DNA of 64,000 nucleotides from an uncultured Lachnospiraceae bacterium (GCA_910587715.1 CAJUMV010000016.1:13973-77972); one strand, 5' to 3'; shown: positions 16,181 to 27,083, numbered from the stretch's first letter. Numbers and translations are program-made. The notes: generated by a model from the sequence alone, not told the origin.

Positions 16181-16264
16181 ATGTCAAAATCAATATATTT
16201 TCCCGTTCTATCAACATCAAAATACATGAATATTTTTAATTTATTTACATCAAACCACATGAAT
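16181..16264 (-). repeat. Three 33-bp-spaced direct repeats in front of the ATPase gene
   Basis: ATGTCAAAATCAAT (16181), ACATCAAAATACATGAAT (16214) and ACATCAAACCACATGAAT (16247) start exactly 33 bases apart, about three helical turns. On the minus strand TTGACA (16190 to 16185) inside the first repeat could be a -35, with TATAGG about 16 bases on. They look like operator sites for one-sided protein binding. Confidence 0.55.
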
Positions 16265-16291
16265 GTGCAAAACTGCCAACTTCTTAGAGTC

Positions 16292-19200
16292 TCAGCCCTC
16301 ATCCTGCGTTTCCCTTTCTTTCCGCCGCCGCAATATGACAAACAGCAAAATCACCGCCGCCGCAATCAAAAGCAGCCAGATAAAGCAGCATATCCCCAAA
16401 AACGTCGGACAGATATGGCACAAGCCACATCTAACGCCGTTCTTATCCGCAAGCATTTGGTACGCGATCGCATAAGTGGAAAACCGCTCCGTCTTGATGG
16501 TAATAGTCTTAGCCGCGTCGTCCAGATCGTCTAACAGGGTGCATTCTCCCTCGTGCGCCCGGACGATATAAAAGTCTGCGGAAAGTTCCCGAAGCGCCTC
16601 CGGCATATCTATCACAATTTCCACCGGTTCGTCAATTCTGTGGACAGCATTCCACTCGCCTTTTCCCTGTCGGAGGAACATGGAAATATCTACATACATC
16701 CCCACCGTCAGACCGGGCACTTCCTTCTGTGCGTCCCCGATTCCCTTCTCGATTACCGATTTTTCCTGTTCGCTCACCTTGTCGTCGATCCGTTCCACGT
16801 CAATACGGATTTCAATGGTTTCCCCCTGCCCTACTCGTCTGATCTCCTCCTCTGTCAGAACCGCGTTTGCCACCGCCACAGCGTCCGCCGCCTGCGCCGT
16901 ACACAGCGCCTCATCCACATTGTTGACGGTCACGATGACCGCGCCGTTTCCGGCTGTACCGGCTCCGTCATTGCCCGTGCCGTTGCCCGGTATTGGCACA
17001 ATTCTGCCATCCTCTACCGTATGTTTCGGGATTGTTCCGTCGACCGGATTCGTTTCCCCGCCGACCGGCTTTGTTCCGTCTCCCGTATCTATGCCACCGC
17101 CCGGGTTCCTGCTGTCTCCCGGTTTTCTGCCGCCGCCTGTGTCATCTCCGCCGGGATTACCGCCCACATCTCCCGTTCCTCCATTGTCCTCATCCTTCTT
17201 GTCTCCGTCATCTTTCGGCAGGCTGTACTTTTTGACCGTCTTTACGACAATTTCCGACGTGAAAGCCGTATCCGTCGCCACATAGCGCAGCCTTCGGCAG
17301 CCACTTCGCATAGAGGGTGACATCCGCCTCCACCCGGTCCACCGCGTCCTCCGACGCAAAATGCCAAGGGTTCGCGCAGGATGCCTCTTTAAACCATCCC
17401 GCAAAGACCATATCCGCTTTTTCCGGGTCGGCAGGCTTCGCAACCGTCACCCGCCACGACAAGCCAGCCACTGGAGAAACGCTGCTGCCTCCCTGCAAAT
17501 CAAAGGTCACGGTGAGGGTTCTGCCCTCGCCGACCACCGCCTCCGTCGTCTTTCCGTGAGGCGCAGTCTGCGTTGCAGACAGCCGCACAAGATATTTTCC
17601 CGCAGATACATCTGTGAAATTCCCCGCAGCCGCCGTCCATGTCCTGCCGCCGTCCGTACTGTACTCCATAGCCGTCGTCAGTCCCGTAATCTGTCCGTCC
17701 TTCTTTCCTTTTATTGTCTCATCGCTCTTTGCGAGGCTTGGCGCCGCGGGACGTGCCGCCAGCGCAAGGCTCTGGGGAACACTGTCCTCGGTATTGACGC
17801 CATCGCCCTTCTTTATCACAGAGATGGTCCCGCCGAACCAGTCATCCTGTATGCTGATATGCCCTTCGGCACCCGTATTTTTGTAAATCTCCGTCCCGTC
17901 CGGCAGTCTGATCAGATACGCTGTGTTTTGCAAAAGCCCTGTCAGCTTTTCCCCGGGGTAATCGGGCACTGCATCCGGCGTCTGTTCCTTTCCTTTGATC
18001 TTTATCGTCACCGTTTCGCTCTCACTGTTTCCCGCATTGTCAACCGTGGTTATCTTCACCTGCACCTCCCCTTCCCCCGGCAGATCACTCTGGAATACGC
18101 CCTCCCCAGCGTCAAGCGTCACCTGATGAATCCCCGGCGCAGTCTTCGCCGCTGTCTTTCCCGCGCCGGAAGCAGCGGTAAACGTATAGATCCCCGACTC
18201 ATTGACGCCATGAGCGGCTTTAAAAGTATATTTCCCCGTCCCGCTTGAAAATGAGGAATTTCCCCGCACTGACAAGGAAGCGTCCTCTCCCTGCTTCTGA
18301 CAGACCGTCCTGCCTGCGGACGGGCCGTAGGTGACCGTCACGGAAAAGACGGCATTTGGCCCGTCCACCTGCGCCGCTCCCAGTGTGATCGTGGGTGTGA
18401 TCCGATCCAGATGCAGGGCACTGCTGTACCCCTGCACCGTGTTGCCCACACCGTCCACCGCCTTGTAATACCGGTAGTTGACTCCGTCAGTCACCCCGGA
18501 CTCTGCCACTGTTCCGCTGACACTTGCTCCTGTTTTCCCGAGGGAAATCAGACCGCTTGTGGGATACGCATCCTTTGCGGTCACCCACTTGTACTGTAAG
18601 CTGGCAATCCCGCTGCCGCTCGTGTCCGCGCCGCTTATGGTGACTGTCGGAGCCGACGCCTGCCACGCGGTCGGGATCGCACTCACCGTCACCTTCGGAT
18701 TTGTGCGGTCGATTTTGGACACGGTCACTTTCTGCGTCACCGTCTTCGTACCGTTTGATAACGTAAAGGTATACGCGCCGTTCGCGGTGGCGGTGTAGCT
18801 GTTCCCCGTTACGGTCTGGGTCGTCCCGTCCGGCTTTTTCACGCTCAGGGTCAGTGTGCCGCTTCCTTTTTTCTCCAATAAGATCGTGCGGCTTCTCGCC
18901 CAATGGCTGTTATCCGTATCAGCAGTCAGGATAAGCTTCTGCTCCTGTTCCTGCTGGTCTTTTTGTGTCACGGTGAAGGAAGTTCTCTCATATGCCGCCT
19001 CACCCGTAGCCTTGTTGAGCGCCATAGCGTGCAGATAATACGTCCCCGCCATCAGCGCAGGATTTGTCGCCGTGTAGTTTAAACTGCCCGCTTTCATCCA
19101 TCCCGCCGTAGGCATACCGCTGTCCTGCGTAAAACAGTACTGGAGCAGGTCGGCATTCTGCGCGCTGATCTGCGCTTTTGCCATACCATCCGTCACACCG

Positions 19201-20940
19201 TTGTTGGTCAGCGTGATTTTCGGCGCAGACGTACCCGTCGTCGTAATCGGCGTACTGCCGGAGGTATTCGTGTTTGCCGTCCCGATTGTGTCACACATAT
19301 CCTTGATATAGGAAGAGCCGGTGATGCCCTTAAGCTGGATGTAGCCGCCCTTAAATTCCGTCGTCACCTTACCCGTAAAATACAGCACGTTGGTATCTCC
19401 GCCGCCGCTGTAGCTTAAGTCGTTTGTCACGTTGGTCTGTATCTTTACGCTGCCAAGGGTGGAATTTTTCACATCCACAATCTCGTCAAAGACGAGCGCG
19501 ATGGTGATACTGTCCCCGATGGCGTAGGAAGTCTGCGCCATGGGCGCGACGCCGAGAAGACGGGGTTCCGTCTCGTCCTTAATCTTCGTCCAGTCCTTAT
19601 ATGTAAGCATAATCCATATATCTTCCTTTGCCCCTGTCGCCGCAAACCATATATTTGCCGTGTCATCCCGACCAAAGACCAGATAATCACCCTCTACGGC
19701 GCCGCTTCGCACCTGTGTATTAAAATCATATACATTGCTTCTTTCACCTGCCCCCGGGACAGTCACTGTCATGTTTTTTCCATTTTCTGTTTCCCATCTG
19801 GCAGTATATTTTGCCGGTCCGACATTGCTGTAGACCACGTTTCCTCCCGCCGTCTTCACATAGGCGCGCCCGTAGTAAGTGACCGTTTTAGTCAATCCCG
19901 TGGCCGCAACAGATATTTTCTGATTCGCCGCCGTCACCGGGGACGCCGTTTTGGCGCTGCCGTTACTGGCGGAAAGAGTCGGGGTTCCCACACTCCCCCA
20001 CACGAAGCCGGTCTCCACGATCCGCTCGCTGCCCGCTTCCAGAAGGGTGGTGAACAGAGTATAGTCGCAGTCCTTCCCGGCAATTACCGTGGCGGTCGGC
20101 ATATCGATGGCAATTCCATTCTCCACCGTCACAAGCGCATCCTCCGAGCACATCCAAAACTCCGGACGCCCTTTTGTAATAACCTCACACCGGTAAGTAT
20201 ACTCCCCGGGTGTGCCGGTCACCGTCGGAGGCAATGTGTAAACGGCGCCGGTAGCCCCGTCACTTTCTCGTAAACACCGCCCTTTTTCTGATACCACTGG
20301 TACTGATAAGTATAGCTCTTCCCGTCCGTAGAAGACGCCGACACAGAGAGCGCACCTGTCTCTCCCTGCGGAATCACGAGATTGTCCGGACCGGTAATCT
20401 GCATGGGCGGCGCAATCACATGAAAGACTGCCGCTTTCGGATTTCCGCCCACCTGTTTTCCCGCCTTGTCCGCCACAGCGGCATTGTTGATGCCGATGGT
20501 ATAGTCCCCCACCGTGAAGGAATTGCTCTGCTGCGCCTCCACCGTGTAGCGCACCGTCAGCTTCTTTGTCCCCAGCCCGGAGATATGATCCTGCGCACCC
20601 ACGTCCACGCTGACGCTGGGACTGCCGCCAAATCCCCGATTCGGATCTCCGCCGTCTGCCACAATTCTCTGATTTTCTCTGGCGTCCAGCAGCCACCTTA
20701 AAATCCACGCCTTTGTGTCCGCCCACCGCCGGGTTCCTGTTCTCCGCTGTCGCCGCCGTCGCCCGGATTCTGCTCTCCGCTGTCGTCTCCGTCGCCCGGG
20801 CCTGCTCCCCGCTGTCGTCCCCGCCACCCGGATTCTGCTCTCCGCTGTCGCCCGGGGTCTGTTCCCCGCTATCGTCCCCGTCGCCCGGTTTTCCTTCCCC
20901 TTGTATGCATGCCGCTGTTATGATCGTCTTTCCTATTCAT
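16292..20940 (-). pseudogene. Giant cell-surface protein, broken by several frameshifts
   Basis: About 1,540 codons. Translation starts at ATG 20940 behind AAGGAG, then a (GD)DSGEQNPG repeat region, Ig-like and cadherin-like beta domains, a Listeria-Bacteroides type repeat (TVTFDLQGGSSVSP...ADMVFAGWFKE...LYAKWLPK near 17500-17300), a Pro/Gly-rich spacer, a conserved tail domain, a membrane segment and an RRRKERE end. Continuity needs five one-base shifts: near 20912, 20806, 20723, in the G run at 20255-20258, and at 17291-17292. Each lies in or next to a short homopolymer. No clear signal peptide is seen at the start. No LPxTG motif. It is either a true pseudogene or sequence error; neighbours are clean, which favours decay. 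Confidence 0.7.
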
Positions 20941-21318
20941 GGCAAACCTCACTCCTTCTGTCAATCTCATTCCGTTTATCCTGTCCGTGACTCGTCCCAG
21001 CCCTTACGTGTGCGCATGGTCAAACCGTTACTGCGATTCTACTTTTCACTTTCACATGCCGTATGGACACTCTGCGGGTGAGCCGTCTCTTTAACAGGAT
21101 TATATATGGAATAAAAAAGAAAAAAAGGGATTTGGTATAGATCGCGCTTTTTTGGGTATAGATTTTAAGTTTAGTTTACATAATATTATATTTCAAGCTG
21201 TTTTTCAGTGTTCTAGTGAAAACTTTTTTACTTTTCGGAAAAGTTTTCACTAGAACTGAAAACTTTGTTTGTTTTTCTGTTGATGAAGGATTTGGATGAG
21301 GGGCGATAATCCCCCGCC
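20941..21318. other. Intergenic region before the surface-protein remnant
   Basis: 378 bases between the GH2 stop and the surface protein start. It holds one AGTTTACATAA motif (21173-21183), a long hairpin (21204-21260) and the promoter zone of the surface gene. I see no coding frame. Confidence 0.5.
21204..21260. terminator. Long hairpin after the beta-mannosidase gene
   Basis: TTCAGTGTTCTAGTGAAAAC continued by TTTT pairs with AAAAGTTTTCACTAGAACTG continued by AA, with one bulge: about 23 base pairs. The plus strand is T-rich after it and the minus strand is not, so its action as a terminator of the minus-strand GH2 gene is uncertain. Confidence 0.5.
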
Positions 21319-23931
21319 CTACCGTATCTGATACACCGATTTCAAGGTAAAGTCCGCCGCGTCACCCTCTAAAATCTCTACCCGTTTCTCCCCCGGGTTC
21401 ATGTCGAAGAAGTTGTCGGAGAGCTTCACATCCCCGTCTGTGCCCTCGATCTCCACATTCTTTGCGTAAGCCGCGGCGCTGACAACGAGGGCGTTTCCCT
21501 CCCTGCGCCAGGACAGTTTCGGATCACGGAAACGGAAATGCTTCGGCGCGGTAAACAGCATGGTATTCTCGGAAACAACCTCGCCGTCCTTTTCAAAGGA
21601 GTAACTAATATAAACCTCCAACTCGTCATAGTCGGAGAAATCCATCTTTTCCAGCCATACACCAGACAGCGGCTCCACGCTGACCTCCTTCCCGCCTTTT
21701 AACAGCACTTCGCCGTCCGCTCTTCTCAGGCTCCATCTCACTGTGCCGTCCACATGCGCCATCGTCTCATTGGCTACATGCAGTCTCGCGGACTTCTCGA
21801 TTGGCGCAGGCTGCGCCACGCAGAAAGGTCTCTCGGATAATTCGCCGACTTCCTCGCAGGAAATCATCACCGGCGCAAAAGCTCTCTTCTCCGCATAGTG
21901 CAGCGCTTTCCACCTGCCAAAGTAATCAATGCTCGCCCAGGAAGCCACCGGCCAGATATCGTTTAACTGCCAGACCACCGCGCCCATGCATCTGCCCCGG
22001 TTCCTGCGGAAATGCTCGATGCCGTAGCGGATGGCGTCCGCCTGCAAAAGCTGGGACGCGTACAAAAGCATCTCAAAATCCGTGGGATAAAGGTAGGTTG
22101 CGGAGAGGTAAGTCATAATCTTGCCGTTTGCCGCCACGTTCCGCTGGTGCATCTCCATCACGCGGGAGAAAATATTGCGGTCCTCCGGCGCCGTAAAACT
22201 TTCCACCGTCTTTAAGCAGGGGAAGGACTGGAACCCGAACTCGGACATATAGCGGAAATAATAGTTCCGATAATCGGTAAAAGGCTTGTTCCCATGCCAG
22301 ACCGCCCAATAATGGGTATCGCCCCGATTCTCATTCCACGGATCGTCGTAATTTCCGCCCGACGAAGGCGAGGACGGCCAGTAAAAGGTAACCGGGTCCT
22401 CCTCCTTTAGAATCTTTGGAATGATATATTCAAAAATCTTAATATAATCGCATTTTTGCTTAACGGAAGGCTGCCACGCCCCGTCCAGGGTCTGCGTCTC
22501 CATCTCGTTGTTGCCGCACCAGAGTCCGAGACAGGCATGGTGGCGGATCCGGCGCACATTGTCCCGAATCTCCGCGCTGATATTGCGCTCGAATTCGTCA
22601 TCCAGCTCGTAGGACGCGCAGGCAAACATAAAGTCCTGCCATACAATCAGCCCCAGCTCGTCGCAGATGTCAAAAAACCAGTCGTCCGGATAATAGCCGC
22701 CGCCCCACACGCGGATGCAGTTGTAGTGCGCCGCTGCCGCGTCCTCCAAAAGACGGCAGGTGCGCTCCGGTGTGATTCTGGAAAAAAGATTATCCTCGGG
22801 AATGTAGTCCGCGCCCATGGCAAAGATTTTCACGCCGTTCACCTCATGGGCAAAGCACGTCCCCCACTCGTCCTTGTCCGTGTTCACGGTCATGGTGCGC
22901 AGACCAATCCGGCGGCTCCATTCGTCAAGCACATTGCCCGCTTCGTCTAAAAGCGTCACTTCCGCCCGGTAAAGGGGCTGCTCCCCGAAGCCGTTTGGCC
23001 ACCAGCGTCTCGGGTTGTGCACGGTGATGGTATCCCAATCGTCCACCTCTCCTGCTCCTTCCGCGCTTCCCGCTTGCTCCTCCGGTATGCGCACCGTCCC
23101 GCTCTTCGAGGACTTCTCCGCAACCATCGCACCGTCCGGATCGTAAAGCGCTATGCGCAGTTCATTCCTATCCCCATAATCGTCCATGCCCCCGAAGATG
23201 CGGCAGGTAATATCGAATGTTATGTCAACCGAATCCCGTGCGCCATTCTGCCCATGTTCTGTGTCCTGATTTATGTTAACTGTTTCGCAATGCCCTTCGC
23301 TCTCCGCTGCATTCCAGCGTTGCGTGATATAAACCTGCTCAATTCTCGACTTCTTTCCGGATAAGACTGACACTTCCCGAAAAATACCCGCGTCAGGCAG
23401 CCGCGGACCCCAATCCCAGCCGAACATGCAGTGCGCTTTGCGCAGATGAGGGAATCCCCTCATGGCATCCGTGGAGCCGCCGGTAAAAACTTTCCGATTT
23501 TCTTCCTCAATAAAGCGGGTCGGCGAAGCAATCTCCACGCGAAGCGCATTCTCCCCCACTTTCGCCGTGTGCGCGATCAAAAACTCCCAGACACGGTGCA
23601 TATTATCGGTGTGTCCCAAAAGTCTCCCATTAAGGTAGACTTTTGCCAGCGTATCCACCCCGTCGAAGCGCAGAATCAGGAAATCACCCGCAAGCTGTTC
23701 CTCTGTCAGCGTAAAATCCGTCTCAAAAGTAAAATCATTGTCCATCAATGGCAGCGCGGTAAGCTCGTTCATCCTGTCATACGGGTCCGGCATCAATCCC
23801 TGCGCCAGCAGATTTCCGTAGACCGAGCCGGGAATCTTCGCCGGAAGTGTCTTCCCGTTTACCCCGTACACATCCTTTTCCCCGACAATCCGCATCCGCC
23901 AGTTGTCACCGTTTAAAGTCATTTTTTGCAT
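21319..23931 (-). CDS. Beta-mannosidase (GH2)
   Basis: 870 residues, intact, close to usual length. Order: sugar-binding jelly roll (LNGDNWRMRIVG..., FDGVDTLAKVYLNGRLLGHTDNMHR in parts, HCMFGWDWGPRLPDAGIFR), Ig-like domain, TIM barrel with IRVWGGGYYPDDWFFDICDE, acid/base Glu in WCGNNEMET and nucleophile Glu in MSEFGFQSFP, then C-terminal beta domains. WDWGPR after the first domain is typical of beta-mannosidases. It removes terminal beta-mannose from glycans or mannan fragments in the cytoplasm (no signal peptide). AAGGAG lies before the ATG. It is the intact part of a mannoside locus whose alpha-mannosidase and regulator are broken. Confidence 0.9.
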   Translation of the reverse strand: MQKMTLNGDNWRMRIVGEKDVYGVNGKTLPAKIPGSVYGNLLAQGLMPDPYDRMNELTALPLMDNDFTFETDFTLTEEQLAGDFLILRFDGVDTLAKVYLNGRLLGHTDNMHRVWEFLIAHTAKVGENALRVEIASPTRFIEEENRKVFTGGSTDAMRGFPHLRKAHCMFGWDWGPRLPDAGIFREVSVLSGKKSRIEQVYITQRWNAAESEGHCETVNINQDTEHGQNGARDSVDITFDITCRIFGGMDDYGDRNELRIALYDPDGAMVAEKSSKSGTVRIPEEQAGSAEGAGEVDDWDTITVHNPRRWWPNGFGEQPLYRAEVTLLDEAGNVLDEWSRRIGLRTMTVNTDKDEWGTCFAHEVNGVKIFAMGADYIPEDNLFSRITPERTCRLLEDAAAAHYNCIRVWGGGYYPDDWFFDICDELGLIVWQDFMFACASYELDDEFERNISAEIRDNVRRIRHHACLGLWCGNNEMETQTLDGAWQPSVKQKCDYIKIFEYIIPKILKEEDPVTFYWPSSPSSGGNYDDPWNENRGDTHYWAVWHGNKPFTDYRNYYFRYMSEFGFQSFPCLKTVESFTAPEDRNIFSRVMEMHQRNVAANGKIMTYLSATYLYPTDFEMLLYASQLLQADAIRYGIEHFRRNRGRCMGAVVWQLNDIWPVASWASIDYFGRWKALHYAEKRAFAPVMISCEEVGELSERPFCVAQPAPIEKSARLHVANETMAHVDGTVRWSLRRADGEVLLKGGKEVSVEPLSGVWLEKMDFSDYDELEVYISYSFEKDGEVVSENTMLFTAPKHFRFRDPKLSWRREGNALVVSAAAYAKNVEIEGTDGDVKLSDNFFDMNPGEKRVEILEGDAADFTLKSVYQIR

Positions 23932-23948
23932 TTTTGCTCTCCTTTTTT

Positions 23949-25706
23949 CTAGCGGTTCCTGTAGAACTCCGCCGGTTTTACCTGCACGCTCTTAATCTGC
24001 TTTTTGTTTTCATACATGCGCACATCCGCCTGTTGATAGACGTCCATCAGCATTTCATCCTCCTGCGCCGCGTCATAAACCGCGTAACCGCCCGCAATGC
24101 TGATGCGTATCTTCTGATTCGGCACCGCGTTATAACTGTCCATCGCATCCCGAAACAGTGTCAGTACCCTCTCGCAGCGTTCGACGGCATCATCTCCGAC
24201 GATAACCCCCGCGAACTCGTCCCCGCCAATCCGGAAGCAGGCGCCGCTCTCCTTTTCCAGCGCACTTCTTATAATATCCGCACAGCCCACGATTAAATCA
24301 TCACCGCGCTGGTGCCCCAGATGGTCGTTGACATATTTTAAATCGTTCACATCAAACATCATAATGGCAATTCCGGAAAGCTCCCTCTTCTGTCCCTCCA
24401 GCTCCTCAAGGCGCTCCTGAAAAGCCGTCCGGTTGCCCACGCCCGTCAAACCGTCATGGTAGGCAAGCTGGCTGACAAATTCCGCCTGCATGCCGAGCTT
24501 GACCGCATTTACCATTCTCTCCAGACTGGCGCTGCCGTAGCAGAGAATAAATATCAGCAGACCGATGCGCACAAACATGGCGCTATCGCTGTTATGCCCG
24601 CGGTAATATCTGACAATATCTATACCGGTGGCAAAACAGATACTCACAAGTCCCACAGACCTTATCGCCTTGTAGACATTTCTCACGTTGCTCTCACGCA
24701 CGGCAAACGCATTTTTTACTATCGAATAAAACAGAAGGGCCGCCGAAACTGCCAGCATAATGTGGGTCAGCGTCAGCGTTTCATGGTAATCCATCATTCC
24801 CGCAAAATGCAGGGTGGTACAGAGGACAAACTCCGTCGCCGAAATCCCGCAGATGACCTGCACCACCCACTTTCTCTGAAACCCGAAAGCCGCGTCCAGA
24901 TAAAGCACAAGCGGAATGGGAATCATCATCAGCGAACAGCAGGACAGCGTCTGTAACAGCCTGCTGTCATCCGTGTAAAACTGCAGCAGATTCGTCTCCG
25001 CAAGACACCAGACCGCGATGCTGATCGCAAACAGTCCCAAATAGAGCAGTTCATGGTTCTTATTAAGCTGCATGTTCGCCGGAATATCCGCAATCATCAG
25101 AACCAGCCCCGCAAACAGCAAAAGCAGACAGGTCGCCACGGCAACCGATTTCCCCGTAAACGTGCTTACAATCTCCCCTGCCGCCGTGCCGAGAACCAGA
25201 TGGTCCACACAAGCCCGCGCGTTTCTGTATACGGTCTGAAAACGAATCTCCGCGGTCGCGCCCGCATCCTCCCTGCCAAGCGGCACATAACTCCATCTCG
25301 TCCCGAGAGAACGGTTGTAGACGCGGCTTTCCCGTGCCTGCGGCTCATAGCGCAGCTCACCGTCCACATAGACCTTGAAATTAATGTTTTTCGTCCGAAA
25401 ACATAATGACTTTCCCTCTCCCAGATCATCTGGCAGCGCATGGTACACGCTTTCCTCCCGATAAGGCTCCACGGAAGGCATCTTATGCAGATGCGACATG
25501 TCCGCCGCACTGCCGTCCGCCAGATACCAACCCTCCTCGAAAGGAATATTTCCTTCCGACAGCAGCGCTGCCGGCGACTGTTCCCCGTTGGCTGCCGCCG
25601 CCCATATCAGCATCACCGCAAAGCTGACCACCATAACCGCATAAAATATATGATAAATACTGTTCCTTTTTCTTTTTTTCATGGTTTCCGTTCCCGTTTT
25701 GTTCAT
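23949..25706 (-). CDS. Membrane diguanylate cyclase with extracytoplasmic sensor
   Basis: 585 residues. A membrane anchor near residue 15-40 is followed by an extracytoplasmic beta-sandwich of about 160 residues (CFRTKNINFKVYVDGELRYE), then seven membrane segments in the 7TM sensor arrangement (7TMR-DISM-like) and a cytoplasmic GGDEF domain with the intact motif FRIGGDEFAGVIVG preceded by DVNDLKYVNDHLGHQRGD. It should make c-di-GMP from two GTP in answer to an outside signal. The RxxD inhibitory site is not evident. The start at 25706 has GGAG upstream; ATG at 25682 is an alternative. Gap to the GH2 gene is 17 bases, so they may be co-transcribed. Confidence 0.88.
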   Translation of the reverse strand: MNKTGTETMKKRKRNSIYHIFYAVMVVSFAVMLIWAAAANGEQSPAALLSEGNIPFEEGWYLADGSAADMSHLHKMPSVEPYREESVYHALPDDLGEGKSLCFRTKNINFKVYVDGELRYEPQARESRVYNRSLGTRWSYVPLGREDAGATAEIRFQTVYRNARACVDHLVLGTAAGEIVSTFTGKSVAVATCLLLLFAGLVLMIADIPANMQLNKNHELLYLGLFAISIAVWCLAETNLLQFYTDDSRLLQTLSCCSLMMIPIPLVLYLDAAFGFQRKWVVQVICGISATEFVLCTTLHFAGMMDYHETLTLTHIMLAVSAALLFYSIVKNAFAVRESNVRNVYKAIRSVGLVSICFATGIDIVRYYRGHNSDSAMFVRIGLLIFILCYGSASLERMVNAVKLGMQAEFVSQLAYHDGLTGVGNRTAFQERLEELEGQKRELSGIAIMMFDVNDLKYVNDHLGHQRGDDLIVGCADIIRSALEKESGACFRIGGDEFAGVIVGDDAVERCERVLTLFRDAMDSYNAVPNQKIRISIAGGYAVYDAAQEDEMLMDVYQQADVRMYENKKQIKSVQVKPAEFYRNR

Positions 25707-25847
25707 CCTGCATCACTCCGTTTTCAGCTCCGGTATCCGGTTTCTCTTCTGTCACATAACGGTTTTTATTCTACCATATGCGTGGGGGAAATACAATCGG
25801 CGGCGCATCTTTCGTCTGCTCGATTCATTTCTGCTTATAAATATACG

Positions 25848-25876
25848 TTGTAAATGACAGACACATACTTTATAAT
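25848..25876 (+). promoter_or_regulatory. Sigma-A promoter for the small membrane protein
   Basis: TTGTAA (25848-25853), 17-base spacer, perfect TATAAT (25871-25876), about 70 bases before the start codon at 25946. Confidence 0.75.
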
Positions 25877-25945
25877 TAAGTCTATCCATTTAACAGCTAT
25901 AAATGATTCAGATAAATGGCAAGAAAAGATAAAGGAGCATGCGAC

Positions 25946-26254
25946 ATGTCTCAACTGACCAAACAGCCGGAAACGCAAAACGGCAAACAGGAAAACCCGA
26001 AAAGAAAAACAACCCCAAGACAGATCGCCGCGCTCGTCTGCGTCGTCCTTCTGGTCGGCATGTATATCGGCGCGTTTATTGTCGCCTGCTTAGATCTCGG
26101 CGACTCCGGACGGCTCTTTGCCGGATGTCTGGTCGCCACCATCGGTATGCCGATTCTGCTCTGGCTTTTGATCTGGTCGATTGAGCTGATGAAAAAACGG
26201 CGGGACGATAACCGCCCGCCGCAGGATACAGACGCCGGAATCGGGGCAGAGTAA
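25946..26254 (+). CDS. Small membrane protein, unknown
   Basis: 102 residues, MSQLTKQPETQNGKQENPKR then a basic Lys/Arg stretch, two membrane segments (IAALVCVVLLVGMYIGAFIVA and CLVATIGMPILLWLLIWSI region) and a charged tail. Start chosen at 25946 because AAAGGAG lies eight bases before it. The family resembles small two-helix Lachnospiraceae membrane proteins but I cannot name it. It is directly followed by the hydrolase remnant at 26255, where the next ATG abuts its stop codon, so the two formed one operon. Confidence 0.7.
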   Translation: MSQLTKQPETQNGKQENPKRKTTPRQIAALVCVVLLVGMYIGAFIVACLDLGDSGRLFAGCLVATIGMPILLWLLIWSIELMKKRRDDNRPPQDTDAGIGAE

Positions 26255-27083
26255 ATGGAAAGCGTGGACGATATGATACAAAAAGAGAAGAAAACAGCTC
26301 TTCGATTTTTAATCGGCTTGGGAATAACCTTGCTAATCATTGCAATCCCCACATTGATTCTGTTCTGGAATGAACTGCGTTCCCTTATGTCTTTGAAAAA
26401 GATTGACGATTACGGCATGTATCATATGTCTTATTACGGCGACTATGGTTTTGATGAATTTCTGGAAGTCGGCGCCAAAAGCGATGCGGACATTGAAGCC
26501 TTTGTCACCAAACGGCTGTTGAAAGGACTACCAATCGATTTAGGGGTTACGGGGGACGGCTGTACTGCCTTCGTCGTGAAAAATGCGAACGGCGAAATTA
26601 TGTTTGGAAGAAACTTCGTTTCCTGACATTGACGGCACCGTTTCTTCCTTTTGATGGAATGAACGAAAAAGGACTTGCGATCGCCCTGCTTGCAGTGCCG
26701 GAGGAATCGAATGTCATTATCTGATCGCTGATGCAAGCGGACGTTCTGTCATTGCAGAATATATCAACAAAGAGCTTTGTGTTGTGGACGCGGATGCCAC
26801 ATATCAAATCGCCTCCAATTTTATCGCCTATGAAGGATTGAATATCGGAGAAGGTTTTACGGAATTTGAACGCTACGATATGGTGCAAACTGCGATAGAG
26901 ACAAATGGCGGTATACTTGAGGAACATCAGGCAGTTCAATTACTGTCCGAAGTCGGCGTTTTTAACGGTGACACGGACAAGCTGCAATGGAGCGTTCTTT
27001 ACAATCTCACAACTGGTAATGGTGAGATTTTTGCCCATCGGAATACCGATCTCATCACGAAATTTTATCTGCCTGTCAATTAG
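26255..27083 (+). pseudogene. Choloylglycine-hydrolase family (linear amide hydrolase) remnant
   Basis: The first frame (26255-26626) has a membrane anchor, then KGLPIDLGVTGDGCTAFVVK and NANGEIMFGRNF, the Ntn-hydrolase start with the nucleophile Cys. It stops just after. A second frame gives LPFDGMNEKGLAIALLAVPEES, a third gives CHYLIADASGRSVIAEY, and a last open frame runs QIASNFIAYEGLNIGEGFTEF to KFYLPVN. Normal family members have about 60-70 residues between GRNFDW and the DGMNEKG block and about 40 between AVPE and HYLIAD; both spacers are gone. So at least two internal deletions plus frame changes. The intact ancestor would have been a membrane-anchored amidase of the bile-salt/penicillin acylase group. 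Confidence 0.8.

Noticed and set aside
16553..17320. Long plus-strand open frames opposite the surface-protein gene
   Set aside because: They mirror the Gly/Pro/Asp-rich spacer on the other strand, with no ribosome site and no protein features.
20241..20726. Minus-strand start region (MGGHKGVDFKVAAGRQ) of the 1172-codon frame
   Set aside because: This part is in a shifted frame; the proper protein here is read in another frame (ADTKAWILRWLLDAREN) and joins at 20255.
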